Shown here: positions 43,465 to 55,375 of the stretch, one piece after another
How the letters are laid out: each line of letters starts with the position of its first letter
Numbering within the stretch: the first letter of the stretch is position 1
Source of the DNA: Kalaharituber pfeilii
Taxonomy: Eukaryota > Ascomycota > Pezizomycetes > Pezizales > Pezizaceae
Assembly: GCA_015179045.1 (NCBI GenBank)
Contig: WHUZ01000018.1
Coordinates: 62,001-126,000, forward strand
Direction: 5' to 3'
DNA: 64,000 nt
Translations under genes and position numbers: made by a program
Notes under the pieces: model-generated
What the model saw: the letters and a program-made list of their open reading frames with translations, nothing else
What the model was told of the DNA's origin: nothing
Database searches by the model: none

Positions 43465-43800
43465 TATCATTACTCACATGCCGCCCTGTAGGTTATGGTG
43501 AGATTAGATACATGAGACATATAAGTAAGAAAAGAAATATAAAGGAAAGATGGTAGTTATGAACCCTCCAACATTCCACCCGGTCTCGGGAATTTTTTTT
43601 TTGTGTCACGTGACCCCGCGCGCAGCTGCTCGCCAAGGCAGGGCACCGGTCTCGGATAACTAACGGTCCACCCAGTCCATGAAGGCTGTAAGTCGGTCTC
43701 TTTCCCCTTCTCCCCCTTTCGGGGCCTAATGAGTGCGTCCCTTCCTCCGGGCCATTCCCTATTGTATAATGCAACGTCCAGTCTTTCCACCACGTTCTGT
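43429..43800 (-). mobile_element. truncated LINE 3' end (type A tail), with a nested type B insert
   Basis: Long T-run, then minus-strand hairpin CTCACCATAACCTACAGGGC with GCATGTGAG, 3' UTR and C-terminal codons (EWPGGRDALIRPRKGEKGKE, WTGWTVSYPRP). The arms are CTCAC/GTGAG, a paired variant. No target duplication was found. It is split by the type B copy at 43590-43645. Confidence 0.75.
43590..43645 (-). mobile_element. 56-bp type B micro-retroposon
   Basis: Minus strand TGCCCTGCCTTGGCGAGCAG to GCGGGGTCACGTGACAC plus A-run. 10-bp duplications CCGGTCTCGG at 43580-43589 and 43646-43655. Nested in a LINE 3' end, so younger than it. Confidence 0.88.
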
Positions 43801-43968
43801 TTCTTCTATTTCTTCTATATCATTCTGTAATGTTCTACTACTTTCTACTACTTGCTAGTTCTCTCATACGTCATGTATTTGTCTGTCATACATCATCTAT
43901 TCTGGACGTTTCTGTCTCTACGTTCTTTATTCTTGATCCTTCTAGATCTCTAAAGTCATGCGAGCATC
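43801..43968. other. pyrimidine-rich spacer
   Basis: Repeated TTCTACTACTTTCTACTACT-like sequence; no gene. Confidence 0.4.
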
Positions 43969-44588
43969 ATGTTACATGACCCCCAGCCAAAAGAAGACAG
44001 CTGTACACCAGCAACGTCGCCACATACGGTAGCTGGGCATGGGCGGGGTACTCAAAGGAAGCACCAGTCAATCACAAACTCCAGCAACTTGAAAGCTGGC
44101 AATCACGGTAGCCAGGGACATCACCGGAGCCCCGTGGGGCACAAGACGGGACATAGTCGAGGGCCTAGCCAGCCTAGAGTCGGTCAGGACGTTCGTCGTC
44201 GGAGAACAGGATAGGGTGGAAGCCAGGACCCTGAGATTCAACCAGGAGCCCTTCAGAGACCTACAACCAGACACCATATACTTGAGAGGGTCACTTCTAC
44301 ACCGGAGTCCCCTACCGATACACACCCTCCCATTCCACCCGAACGACCTATCAAAAGAGGAATGGGAAGGAATCATCGCCAAGGAGGAAGACGAAGGATG
44401 GAAGAGCATATACACAGATGGGAGCCGAATGGGTGACACCACCGGCGCCGGCACTTATCACAGTGGGAAAGACACATCCATATACCTAGGCAGCAAAAGC
44501 ACGGTTAACGACGGCGAGCTGCTACAGTACCCATAAGCGACGCCATGAAGACAGACGGAGAGCTCCTGATCGTCACAGACACGCTAGC
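43969..44588 (+). mobile_element. LINE ORF2 fragment (RT thumb to RNase H)
   Basis: Plus-strand frame with ARDITGAPWGTRRDIVEGLA, then WKSIYTDGSRMGDTTGAG and STVNDGEL, matching 19320-19930 of the LINE at 18938. It ends abruptly within RNase H at the junction with an oppositely oriented LINE piece. Frames are broken at both ends. Confidence 0.82.
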
Positions 44589-46190
44589 CTAAATATATCC
44601 CAAGGTGAAGTGACGCGCTCCTCCTCTAGGAAATCTTCCCAGTATGTCTTCTTCTTCTCTCTGATGATGATGTCTCTGAATAGTCTTCGGGCTCTTATCT
44701 TTTTTCTGGTTAGTGCAGTGTCTGTTTCGTAGGATGTACTTCGTCATCCTCCGAGCTTCCTTCGTCTCCTTGTCGAACCACCTCTTGGACCTCCCATTGA
44801 TCTGGGCGTCTTTAGTGAATGATCTATTCAGCTCCTGTAGAAGTTTATAGGCACTGGTTCCTTCCTTTAAGGGGATCTCCCCATTCTCTTCTATGTACTT
44901 CTCCCATCGGTCCCAGTCAGTAACCTGACTCTGTACTTCACACTTGAGGTTGCCTAGTATCATAGCGTGATCTGTCCCGGCTATTCAGGATGTGCCTGTC
45001 AGTCTCCAATGACACTCCATTCACCTGTTCTTGCGAATACTAGGTCTAATAGAGCCCTTCCTAGTAATGCCTGCTACCTGTCGCGTCCAGGTGAACATGC
45101 TCTTGTCTAGCTGCTGTTTTAGTCCTTGAGCTTGAAGGGTGTCTCTTAGGATAGTTCCCTCTCTTGGTCCTGCTTGTCTGAACCAGTCATGGTGATGGGC
45201 TGTTGAAGTCTCCTATTATTAAGTCTGGGGTCTCCTATTTTCCTCCAGTTCCTTTTCTATGTTCTGTATTGTTATTCCAGTATACCCCCAGTTATCCTGC
45301 ATCATTCTTTATATCCTTACAGTGACGTGCTTGTCTGTCCCAGCTACCTTTATATTCCTGAATGATGTCTTTTTCTAGCAATAGGCTGGCGATACCTCCT
45401 CTCCTTTTGGGGGGTGTGTATTGTGGCATATGCTGGGTGAAAATGTTGTAACCTCCTCCCGGTGCTACCCAACTCTCCCCTATGAAATATTAGTTTCTGT
45501 CCTCCTGTCTGCCCCCCTCCTGTAATATAATGTCTGCCGCCTATCACCCCTCTCCCTACATTTTGGTATATTGTGCTAATCATTCATTGTAGGGGTAGTA
45601 GCCTCTCTGGTTGCCCTCTGGGGACGTGCTCTAGCCATGCGACTACATTTCTGGATTGATGATCTCCGTATCTCCTGCAGCACTGGCAAGTTCTTGTTGA
45701 ATCTGCCATTGAGCTATTGGGGGCTCCTCGGCTTCCTTCCTTCCTCGGAGAAACGTTGTAGCCATTTCTGGTAAGTTCCTCTGTTTGGGGGATCCATTCA
45801 ATGACCTGTTTCTACCTGGAAAATGGTGGCAGTACCCCTTCTGAGTCAGTGTATCTGTACCGTCTCGGCTTTGTTGGACTTTCTCCTTTCCTAGGTTCCG
45901 CTCGCAAATAGGCATTTGACAGTTTCCCCCCCCGGAACTTTAGGCCCATTTCTTAGAATTTTGGACTAACGTTGTCTGAAACAAAATATTGAGATAGCAG
46001 GATTCCTGTTTCTGATGGGGACTTGCTTGTCTGATAGTCTGCGAATGTTCCTGTTGGATACATTTTCGATTCTCTCTCACTCTACCCTCCCGATCCCTTT
46101 GTTGGGTCTAATGTCAAAGGTTACTAGCTCTACTAGGCGGCTGTCCCAGTTTACCCTTGCACCGGGATTGGCAAACATTTCCTATTCATC
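44589..46190 (-). mobile_element. LINE fragment, ORF1 end to pre-RT, decayed
   Basis: Minus strand from 46190: ORF1-like NWDSRLVELVTFDIRPNKGI, then ORF2 endonuclease remnants (STIYQNVGRGVI, GGRHYITGGG), then TDWDRWEKYIEENGEIPL and NGRSKRWFDKETKEARRMTK before RT, ending at 44589. Numerous shifts and stops. The same domains are seen in the full LINE at 48417. Confidence 0.75.
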
Positions 46191-46404
46191 GTGATTGGGG
46201 CACATTGCTGTTTTAACATTTTTCTTTCTTTTCATTTTTTTCGTTCTGGTTTGTGGGATATGAAATGCGCAGGTCTATCATGCATGAATTGAACAATATA
46301 TACAGTACAAAAATAACAACGCTTCCACCCTAGGACTCCCAATTACACCCCTCGGTTACAAACCCTCCCTGGGCTCTCAATCTAGGCCCCCCAGTAAACC
46401 ACCT
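46191..46404. other. 3' flank of the three-exon gene
   Basis: About 210 bp; likely 3' UTR and terminator of the minus-strand gene. Nothing else recognised. Confidence 0.35.
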
Positions 46405-48167
46405 CTACAACTTTGGTTTCAGGAACAACCTGCTCTCCTCTGGCGCCAGTTCGTAGCTGGCGTCGAATTCCTCTGATGCGTCCTGAGGAAACCACGCCAT
46501 CTGTGATGCAAGCTGTCTTGCGATCGTTGCATCATAATCCTAGTTCAAAAAGTAAGATTTATGTAGATGGGGGCTTGGGTAAGCTTTTTTGACGTACCGA
46601 GAGTGGCTCCTGCACGGGTGCAGGGACGTCGGGCCCAATTCCTGCCCAAGCATAGCCATGATCGGGAGCGGCCAGGAGCTGTGGTTGCTGGGCCTCCTCT
46701 GGCGGTGGTGCCCAGTTCGCTCCCATTTGCATGCCTACGGGCAGTGAGGGGTATGCCTGTGGAGCAGGTTGCTGGAACTGCTGTTGCGGTGGGGCTGGTG
46801 CTTGTGAGCCCGAGGCCATTTGTATCTCTGCCGGCATCCATTGGACCGGCGGAGCAGGTCGCTCCGCAGCCAGCAGTCCCATGCCCGGACCGTTCGCATC
46901 CTGCTGCTCCGGCCTTATAGACCAATCACGGCCCTTGCAGGGACCCCTGCCCTTGAAACTTTTCTTTTTGGGCGTCGGTGGCCCCGGAGGGACGATCTCG
47001 CCCAAGCTATGAGGGGTTGTGATGGTGGAGGAAGGTACGGAGGGGGTGTTAGTAACGAGACTAGGCGGGGTGGCTGGCCTTTTTGGTGGTGCACGCGTGG
47101 GCTTCTTTGTGACCTTGCTGCTCTCGTCGACTCTGGCCCGAGGACGTGGGGTCTTTGCCCCGGGTCCCTTTTTGGCGCTCCTTGTGGAGGGGCTCGGCGC
47201 AGCACTCTGCTCCGTGACGGGGGCGGGCTGCCAGTGGCCTGGAGACGGATGGCTTGGCAGAAACAGGCTTGGCTCCCTCCGCGCCGCGGTGCTTGCGGTG
47301 GGCGCGCTTGGGCCGGCCACGTGGGCACTGCTGGCTGTCTCTGCGCTGCCCAAGCTCGGCAGGATGGCAGGAAGCTGTAGTCGTGGGAGCGCGCACGGCA
47401 CACGCTGGCTGGCAGCGGCTTGCTTCGTGACTCTGTTACTTTCGTTAATTTGGGCGCTCAGAGAGGGCTTCGCTGTCCCCTTCCTGGCACTCCTTTTTGA
47501 CGATGCAGGCTGGTTTTGAAGCTCTGCAGCGGCGTTTGGCGCGGGTGCTGAGGACGGAAGCGGAAGCGAGATTGGATTCGCGGCTGGTGCATTTGGGGCA
47601 GGTTCGCTTTGGTGAGGCAAGGTGCCTGTGCTGGCAGTCCCTGCGCCATTCATGGTCGGCGGGCCAGTGGGAAGGCGTATCCATTGAGGAAGTTGCGCGG
47701 GGCCAGGCTGGGTAGGATGCGATAAACTTGAACTGGTATACACGGTCTTCCTAGGATCCATTGTACCAGGAGCGCTTGGCGTAGATTGTGTGCCAGGAAC
47801 TCCGGCTGCCGCTGCTGGGTTCACGGTACCGGCGGGAGCGCAGCTATTGGCAGCCGCAATGGCAGGGGCCCGGGCTATAACCACGGTTCAGGGCGGTGAG
47901 CATTTGAAAGTACGCTTGGCTTGGCTTGGCTTGGCTTGGGCAGGGAGACATACCCTCTTGGGCGCTGACAGCTTCTCCCTTGTGGAAGATGGAAGAAGCC
48001 GGATCAGCGTGGTCCTCGGTGCCGGTGGAGGATACAGCCTTCCCTCCAACATCAGCCGCCCACAAGCCGGGGAATTGGCCAAGGAGCATAGGGAGATCTT
48101 CGTTGAACAGGGTGTCAAGGTCCAAAAGGCCCATATTGGAGTTGAGTTCTTGATTCTCAAAAGACAT
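46405..48167 (-). CDS. three-exon Ala/Pro-rich protein, possible transcription regulator
   Basis: Minus-strand exons 47954-48167, 46598-47874 and 46405-46539, with GT-AG introns of 79 and 58 bp; all junctions keep frame and give 541 residues (an in-frame ATG at 48200 would add 11). The N-terminus has a short acidic-hydrophobic stretch (LLDLDTLFNEDLPMLLGQFP) like an activation domain. The middle is Ala/Pro/Ser-rich, low complexity, with two similar basic segments (SKRSARKGTAKP…NESNRVTKQ and TRSAKKGPGAKT…DESSKVTKK). Gln/Pro-rich sequence follows, and exon 3 adds a conserved-looking tail (DYDATIARQLASQMAWFPQD). No DNA-binding domain or known family was recognised; nuclear function is an inference. 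It is GC-rich, unlike its surroundings. A LINE sits about 240 bp upstream of the start. Confidence 0.72.
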
Positions 48168-49031
48168 TGTTTGACAAGCGGAGTAAGTGGAATATGGCAA
48201 GATGATGAAGGGTCTTTTTTAGTATGGGGGTGTTGTCAAAGTTCACAGAGTTGTGGCAGCAAGAGCAGTAAGTTAGGTAGATAGATAGTTCTCTCGCAGA
48301 ATGATGATCGATAAAAGATGGTGAGGACAAGGAACTGGGACACACAGACTGTCCCTTATATACGAACAAAACAAACACTGCAGAAACTGCTTTGTCCTTT
48401 TCCGTACCTGTCCATACCACACCTCTACAACCTCCTCAGGCCACGTCTAAAGTCACGTGACTGAGGCAATACCTCGACAACCAGACATCGTATCGGAAAG
48501 CAGACAACGGGAAACGACGCCCCTCGGCCCGACGGTCGCGGGGACCCTAAAAGCCGGAGCGAAAGCGACAAGATAGATAGAGTTCAATACGGAATAGGAC
48601 ACAGACAGCGCGAGATCAGAGCAGAAAGGGGACTCAGACCTCACGTCTGCGACATTCTCACAACACACGGGGACCCCGCGAGACCCCATCGGCGGGGACC
48701 CACACCTAGGAAATCGACAGTGACGTGGACCAGGAACAGAGGCGGATAACATATCACAATTGGAAGCGAATCAACAGAAGACACACGGACCGCTTTAGAA
48801 GGCAACAGCGAGTAGGCAACGAGACACCCACATAAACCCGAGACATACCCAAGACACATCGACAGCCTCAACGACGCACGGGCACGGCCCAGCACAACAC
48901 AGCAGACACACAGCCCACGGCGGCAGCCACACACGTCAGATCCAGTCGGACAAGCACCAAACAACATCAGCCACACATCGGGTCGAGCAGCGACATACAG
49001 ACACATTTACTGACACGAAGGGTTAAACACA

Positions 49032-51772
49032 ATGTCGACGAAGGGAAAAAAGAGGAGGATGGAGGGCAACCTGGTGGACGGGAAGGAGATGCATGCAATC
49101 AAGGACTGGAGGACCCATAAGGACATGACGTTTATAGCGGAAGACGGACAGTGGACGCTTCACAGGTTCCATGACATCATCAAATGCGAAAAGCTGGACG
49201 GAGCCAAAGTGGCTAAGGCGATAGAAAATGCGGTAGCGAGAGGGAAGTCAGAAGACGGGAAGGAGTATCCGAGGGGGGGGAAAAGGGAGGTCACGTTGGA
49301 GGATATAATGGAGGAAAGGGTGAACACGCAGGAGATCATAGACTTTATAGAAAGGAGCAAGGCACTGTGTGACGACGTGAACGGAGAATACGTAAGGGAC
49401 AGCATTACGGTCAAACCCCCCGACGGCAGAGAGATCAAGAGCTCGGTGCCCGAGGAGCAGTCGACATACGGCTTCACCACCATGGAGGAGGTGGCGGATG
49501 AAGAGGAAGGACGAGGAAGAGAGAGGGGGGACAGCTTCGGATATACTCCCCAGCCAGCCGGAGTACAGGTACCAGACAGTCAGGTACTGGGGGGGGTGAG
49601 GTCACCATCACCAGACAGACCGAGGACGCCCGACGTGGACGAGAGCTACTATGAAGAAGGACAGCTCATCGAGACGGTGAATGCGGCAGCGAGGCAAGCG
49701 AGAGCCTGGGCGGGGAGGATAGAAGAAGGAAGAATTAAACAGGAGACCGCTATGTACGTGGGGGCGTCCATGGCAGAGGCACTGAGAGGTCTGGAGAAGA
49801 GGTGCGGACTGGAAAGGTGGAGAAGAGAGACGGAGACAGAGCTGAGGAGGTGGGCAGAAGGGACGGCCAGGGAGTATTGGGGGTGGAAAGAGAAGGAGAA
49901 GAACGTTGTCCTGGAAATGAACATTGAGGCGCTACTACAGAGGAACAGGGAGATGCTGAAGCAGAGCCTCCAGGAGAGGATGGATAGGATGGGTCAAGGC
50001 CTGATGCGAGAAATAAGGGAGATGGGAGAGAGAATGACACGGCAAGAGGAGGAGTTGGGGAGGATGAGGAGGATCCAGGAGAGCGAGATAGCGGCACTAC
50101 ACACGGGGCTATCAAGGACGGTGACGGCCATATACAATACGGTACAACAGACTGAGGCGAAGTTAGAGGAAGTGAAGACGGCGATGAAGGAGAGGAATTT
50201 GGAATGGCCAGAGTTCCCGGATTTCCTTGGGGGGGAGCGGGCAGGGGGAGGAACGGAAGGATGACGCAGTGAAGGGGGAGAAGAACCAGGTAGCGACGGG
50301 GGGGGGGGCGTGGAGGAGAAGGAGGGGCGACGCAGCGGTCGGAAGGAGGGGGAGGGGTGGAGGGGAAAGACGAGGACGCGGGCGGGGGGAAAGGAGAGGA
50401 TCGAGACATAACGATGACGGACGTGCCAAACGGGGAGGAGCAAGGTGGGGAAGAAGGAGAGACACCCAAGAAGGGGAACGGGGAAGAGAGAGAGAGTGGC
50501 CCTCCGATGAACGCGCCTAGGGGCCCGAAGGGTAAGAGGAAGCGCGAGGACTCACCGAGAGAAGAAGCAAGGGGTGCGCGAGAGGAGGATAAGAGTGGGG
50601 GAGAGGAGACACCGGACACGTCGGCGGGAGGATCAAGGGGCCAGAGCCAGGATGAAGAGACGAACACGCCCCCACCGAACGTGCCAAGGGGTCCAAGAGG
50701 CCGAGGAGTCCAGAGGTTCTCGGGGTTATCACGACAACCAGGAGAGGGCGTCCCAACGGGCCCACGGGCGACAGGAACGGAGGGCTATCGAGCATCGTTC
50801 GCCGAGGTAGCCGGGAAGGGGCGGGAGGGCGGCGACGTGGACCTGAGAGCGAAAGAGGTAAAGGAGAAGCCGCAGGCGGAGCAGAATCAGTGGAGAACGA
50901 AGGACTTGTGGCAGGCGAGGATGTATGGGGCTCCCAACTGGAAGGAAAGCTGCTCGGAACCAGAACAAGCGAACGGAGCGTTGGAGGAGTATCGAGGAAA
51001 ACTGAACTCGCTACTCGGAGAGGACAGCCCATACAAGGTGAGAAGGATAATTCTGGACAGGGAGAACCTACACGAACGAATTCTCCTGATGGGAGACACG
51101 AAGAAGAAGGAGGGGCTGAGGAGTCTGGAGGAGTTGAGAGAGGCGATAAGACGCACGGGGTCGAAGGCAGAGGTGGACTGGGACAAGAGGATGGTAGAGC
51201 TGGTGACTTTTGATTTGGATAACTCGGAAGAAATAGAAGGGATCGGAGAGGCGCTGAAGGCCGAGAATAAGGGGACGGTGGGACCACGCAAAGCCAGGAG
51301 ATTGACGGAGAAGCAGATGGCACCGAGGGAGGGAAGGCGCGCGGTCTCAATTTTCGTCACCGATAACGTTGTGGAGCTCCTGAGAGATGGGCGGAAGTTT
51401 AGGGGAGAGAGGCTGAAATTTCCGCTGAGGGAGGACGTAGGCAAGGAGAAGTCAGACAAGGCCAGGAGGTATAGGTACACGGACTCGGAAGGGTATTGCG
51501 TACACTTCCTGGTGGGACAGGTGACGGAGTGGCTCCCAAAGCAGCGCAACCTCCCGGACCACCTGAGGAGCTCACCGCGTCGGAAGGAGGTAGAAGAGCC
51601 AGTATATCTGAACGGGGGTTGGAAGAAAACATGCCATTGTTGTCAGCGAGCGAACGGTCACCATCCCTCATGTTCGGTGCCGTGGACGAAGGAGGAATGG
51701 GTAAGGAAAGGTAAACACGAGCGACAATTTCGACCCCAGAGGGCACCAGGGATGAGGGGGAGAACATGTTAA
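49032..51772 (+). pseudogene. LINE ORF1, with a frameshift
   Basis: ATG at 49032 in a good context (ACACAATG). The first open part (to 50264) has a helical N-terminal domain (MHAIKDWRTHKDMTFIAEDG) and a coiled coil at about residues 290-390. The second open part (to 51772, other frame) has a basic/acidic linker, then an RRM-like region (DWDKRMVELVTFDLDNSEEI, RRAVSIFVTDNVVELLRDG) and a CCHC-like knuckle (CHCCQRANGHHPSC). The frames change in the G-rich stretch near 50250-50350, so probably one ORF1 with an indel. Gag-like RNA binding is the family role. Its last bases overlap ORF2. Confidence 0.8.
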
Positions 51773-54700
51773 GAGTCGCATACCAGAACGTGGGGAGGTC
51801 GGTGGTAGGGACGGATATCGCACTGCAAGAGGCGGCGGATCGCAAGGTGGACATACTATTCATTGGAGAGGCTTGGACGGCACCAGCAGGGGGAACGACG
51901 TTCCACCCGACTTTCGGCACTATTTTTTCACCAAGGAAGATGGGGGGGATAGCGGCGTACGTGACCAAGACGATACTGGGGGGGTCAAAGTAGAAGGGGG
52001 GGAGGGACATGTGATAGTGAACGCGGGAAACAGGAGGGTGGCGGGAGTATACTGGAACAGGGAAGCGGACGTGGAAGAGGAGTTGGACGCCATAGGGCAG
52101 GCGGACATGGTGATCGGGGACTGTAACAGTCACGACAGGGAGTGGTCGGACAAGCAGGACAGGCGAGGGGAGAGACTGAAGAGCAGGATGGAGGCATGGG
52201 GCTTGAGACAAAGGATGGATAGAGCAGTAAGGACGTGGACGAGGACGGTGGAGGGGGTGAGACGGGCGGCGCTACTAGACCTAGTGTTCGCGAGAGAAAA
52301 GGAGTGGAGTCTCGAGGGAGTGACATGGATATTTTTTTTTTTTTTTTTAATTTCATTACTCGCATGCCGCCCTACGGGCTATGGCGAGGTGTATATTAAC
52401 TAACAAAAAAAAAGAAGATAACCACTAAGTACATGTATTGCCCGCGTATCCTCCATGGTGCGGGTAGCTTTTTACACCCAGAATCGTGTCTGTGACCTCC
52501 TATTTCCTTCCCCTTTCTGTCTCATACACGTCTGTCTTTAACCACCTTCCTCCGAGTCTGACTTTCCCGGTGTCCTTTGGTGTCTCCAGGTAGACTACCA
52601 CGGAGCTTGTCTTCTTGCAGTGACATGGATAGCGGGGTCGGACCATGCAATGTTGGTGGGCACGATGGCGACGGGACAGGGACCGGCAGGGAGGACCATA
52701 AGGGTGACAGACTGGGAGAGGTGGGAGGAGTTCGTGGAGAGATGGGGGGACAAGAAGTTGAGAGAAGGGGCAGATGCGTACGTGGTGCTGAGAAAGTTAT
52801 GTGAAATGTTCACGAAAGAGGCTCGGATATCGGAGAGATCGAAGAGGTGGTTTGACAGGGAGGTGAAAGAGAATAGGCGGAGGGTGAGGTACATCCTGAG
52901 AAAGGGGAACGGGTTCGACGTGAATACTAGGACGGAGGCCAGGAGAGCGCTCAGGGACCTGATAAGAGAGAAGAAGAAGAAGGTTTGGGATGAATGGATG
53001 GAGGAGGAGAGGGTTACGTCTCCATGGGATATATTCCGGTTAGCCAGGGACCCGTTCAGGGAGAGGGAGTTGATGGGAATCGAGGGAACGGATCAGGAGG
53101 TGGCGGACAAGTTGATAGAGAGACATTTTGTCACGGGAGAGAGGGAGCAGGAAGAACCCAGGAGGCCAGCGGGACGGCTGATGGAAAGGGAGGAGGCGAG
53201 AGAGGCGATAAACCGGGCGCTATCGAAGACGAAGTCGAGGTCGGCACCGGGTCCGGACGGAATCCAGTACGGGTTACTGAAGATGCTGAAGGGGACGAAG
53301 CTGTTCGAGGCGGTGAGGGAGAGGATAGTGGATTACATCAACGGGGACTACGGATTCGGGAAGGGGTTTGAAGTGGTCATGATGCGGAAGAAGGGGAAGC
53401 CGAGGGACATACCGTCGAGTTGGAGGCCGATTACGCTACTTAACACGGTGGCGAAGCTAGGACAGAAGGTGGTGGCGGATAGAATACAGAGACACGACTC
53501 ACTGTTTTGCGATTCACAGCTGGGAGGGAGGCCAAGGAGAGGGGCGGAGGATCTGCAGAGACAGGTGTTGAAGGAAGTGGACGAGAGGCTGGGGGAAGGG
53601 AAGTGGGTAGCGCTGGTGGGGGACGACATAAAGTCAGCGTTCAACCACGTCAGGAGGCAGAGAGTAGTGAGGCGGATAGAAAGGGTAGACGGGAACTTGG
53701 CAGCGTTTGTGGATAACTTCCTGAGGCCAACCAGATGCGGGATCTCGTGGGACGGGAAGAGGAGAGCGGAATTTACCATGACAGACGGAGCCCCGCAAGG
53801 GTCACCGATTTCGCCGGTGCTGTTTCTGGTGGGGGTGGCCCCGGTTGCCGAGAAGACGGGGGAGAGGGAGTTCACGAGATCATATGTGGACGACTTCCAC
53901 AGTGTGATTTCGGATAAGAGCGTGGTGGCTCTGAAGAGGAAGATAAGGGAGCACAGGCGGGTGCTACGGAGGGACGCGGAAGAGGAAGGGTTCGAGATGG
54001 ACGAGGACAAGGAGGAGACATTGGTGGTGGGAGTGAAGGGGCCGACATATAGACTAGTGGGGTTGCGGGTGGACTGGGAGCTGAAGTTCGACGAACATCA
54101 CAGAAAACAGACTGAACTTGGGTAAGGCGCTATGGGCCACGGCAGCGAGACTACCTCGCTTGGCCCCGGACAAAAGGAGACAGATTTACACCGGGGTGGC
54201 GAGGACAGTGGCTATGTGGGGGGCGTGGGCGTGGTACGATTACGCACACGGGGCGCCGAGGGAAAAAAAAAGTGAGGGAAATGGAAAAGTGGCAGTACAA
54301 GGTGGCGAGAAGCATCACCGGGGCGCCATGGGGGACAAGACGCGACGTGGTAGAGGGATTGGCAAACCTAGAGTCGGTGGAGACATTTGTGAGATGGGAG
54401 TCGACGAGAGTGGAGGCTAGGGCGATGAGGTTCGAGGAGGAGAGGATGAGAAAAAGAGGACAAGGAGAAGGAGTACTTGAGGGGGTCCCTAGCGCATGGG
54501 GCCGAAAGGCCGTTAGCGGTACTCCCGCCCCTGCATCGAGGGGCAGAGAAAGAGGAGTGGGAGAGCCACATAAGACGAAACACAGAAGAGGGTTGGGTCC
54601 CGGTGTACACGGACGGGAGTCTAAGAGGAGGGAAAGCGGGAGCCGGAGCATGGTGGGGAACGAAGTCGGAGCCGTGGTACCTGGGAGAGGAGGCTACGGT

Positions 54701-55260
54701 GAACGATGCAGAGTTGGTGGCGATAAGTGAGGTGATGGGGTTGGTGGAGGGGGAGCTCCTGATTCTGACAGATTCGAAACACGCGATCAGGAGAATGAGG
54801 GCAGTGGCAAGAGGGGATACAGCACACGACGGCGCGACGTACAAGCTGAGAAAAGCGTGGGAGGAGAGGGTGGGGAGGGGCGACCTGGATGTGGCGGTAA
54901 TGTGGGTGAAGGCACACGTGGGCATAGAAGGGAATGAGGGGGCAGACAGGACGGCGGGGTGGGGAACGGCGCTACAGTATAAGACGGAGGTGGTCACGGA
55001 GGCGGGTCAGAGACAGAGAGCCAGGAGGGAGAGAGCGGAAGAGAGAAACAGGCTAGGCTTGGCTTACAGGCCACTAGAAAGAGCGGGCAGAGAAATAGGA
55101 CGCCTAGCAGGGCTTCTGGGTGGGAAGGGACTGAGGGCGTGGAGGTGGAAAGATCGGCCGAAGGGGATGGTCCAGAATGCAGATGGTGCGGAGAAGACGA
55201 GGAGACGACGTACCACCTCTTAAGGGCGTGCAGGGTGTGGAGGAGGAGGTGGCCAGGGGG
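51766..55260 (+). pseudogene. LINE ORF2: endonuclease, reverse transcriptase, RNase H
   Basis: Begins at ATG 51766, overlapping the ORF1 stop in ATGTTAA. The APE-type endonuclease has VAYQNVGRSV, LFIGEAWTAPAG, VIGDCNSHDREW and, after the nested insert, AGSDHAMLVG. RT (52632-54125) has SRSAPGPDGIQYGL, SSWRPITLLNTVAKLGQ, VALVGDDIKSAFNHV, GAPQGSPISPVLFLVG and YVDD. RNase H has VPVYTDGSLRGGKAGAGAWW, LLILTDSKHAI and VMWVKAHVGIEGNEGAD. The zinc motif CRWCGEDEETTYHLLRAC follows. Indels near 51970, 54115, 54268, 54465 and 55160 and the nested element break the frame. Catalytic residues are otherwise present, so loss of activity looks recent. Confidence 0.88.
52332..52618 (-). mobile_element. 287-bp ORF1-only element nested in ORF2 (type A tail)
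   Basis: The minus strand encodes KKTSSVVVYLETPKDTGKVR, LGGRWLKTDVYETERGRK and a stop, then 3' UTR, hairpin CTCGCCATAGCCCGTAGGGC with GCATGCGAG and A-run. Exact 13-bp duplications AGTGACATGGATA at 52319-52331 and 52619-52631. It is the 5'-truncated end of the same ORF1-only family as 31257-31881, and stops at the equivalent residue. Confidence 0.92.
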
Positions 55261-55375
55261 GTGAGGAGCACGTAAGGTGTCCACCGAAGAGGGGGGAAGG
55301 GGAGAGAGACCAGATAAAAAATGCTATTGGAGATGTTGGGAGAATAAAGAAGGGGGGGTGACGGGGAGGAGGGAA

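Noticed and set aside
46559..47520. Long open frames on the plus strand opposite the three-exon gene
   Set aside because: They arise from high GC content; the minus strand has consistent splice sites and an in-frame gene.
49160..54997. Many long minus-strand frames opposite the LINE, Ser/Pro/Leu-rich
   Set aside because: They are the complement of the purine-rich LINE ORFs, with no domains.
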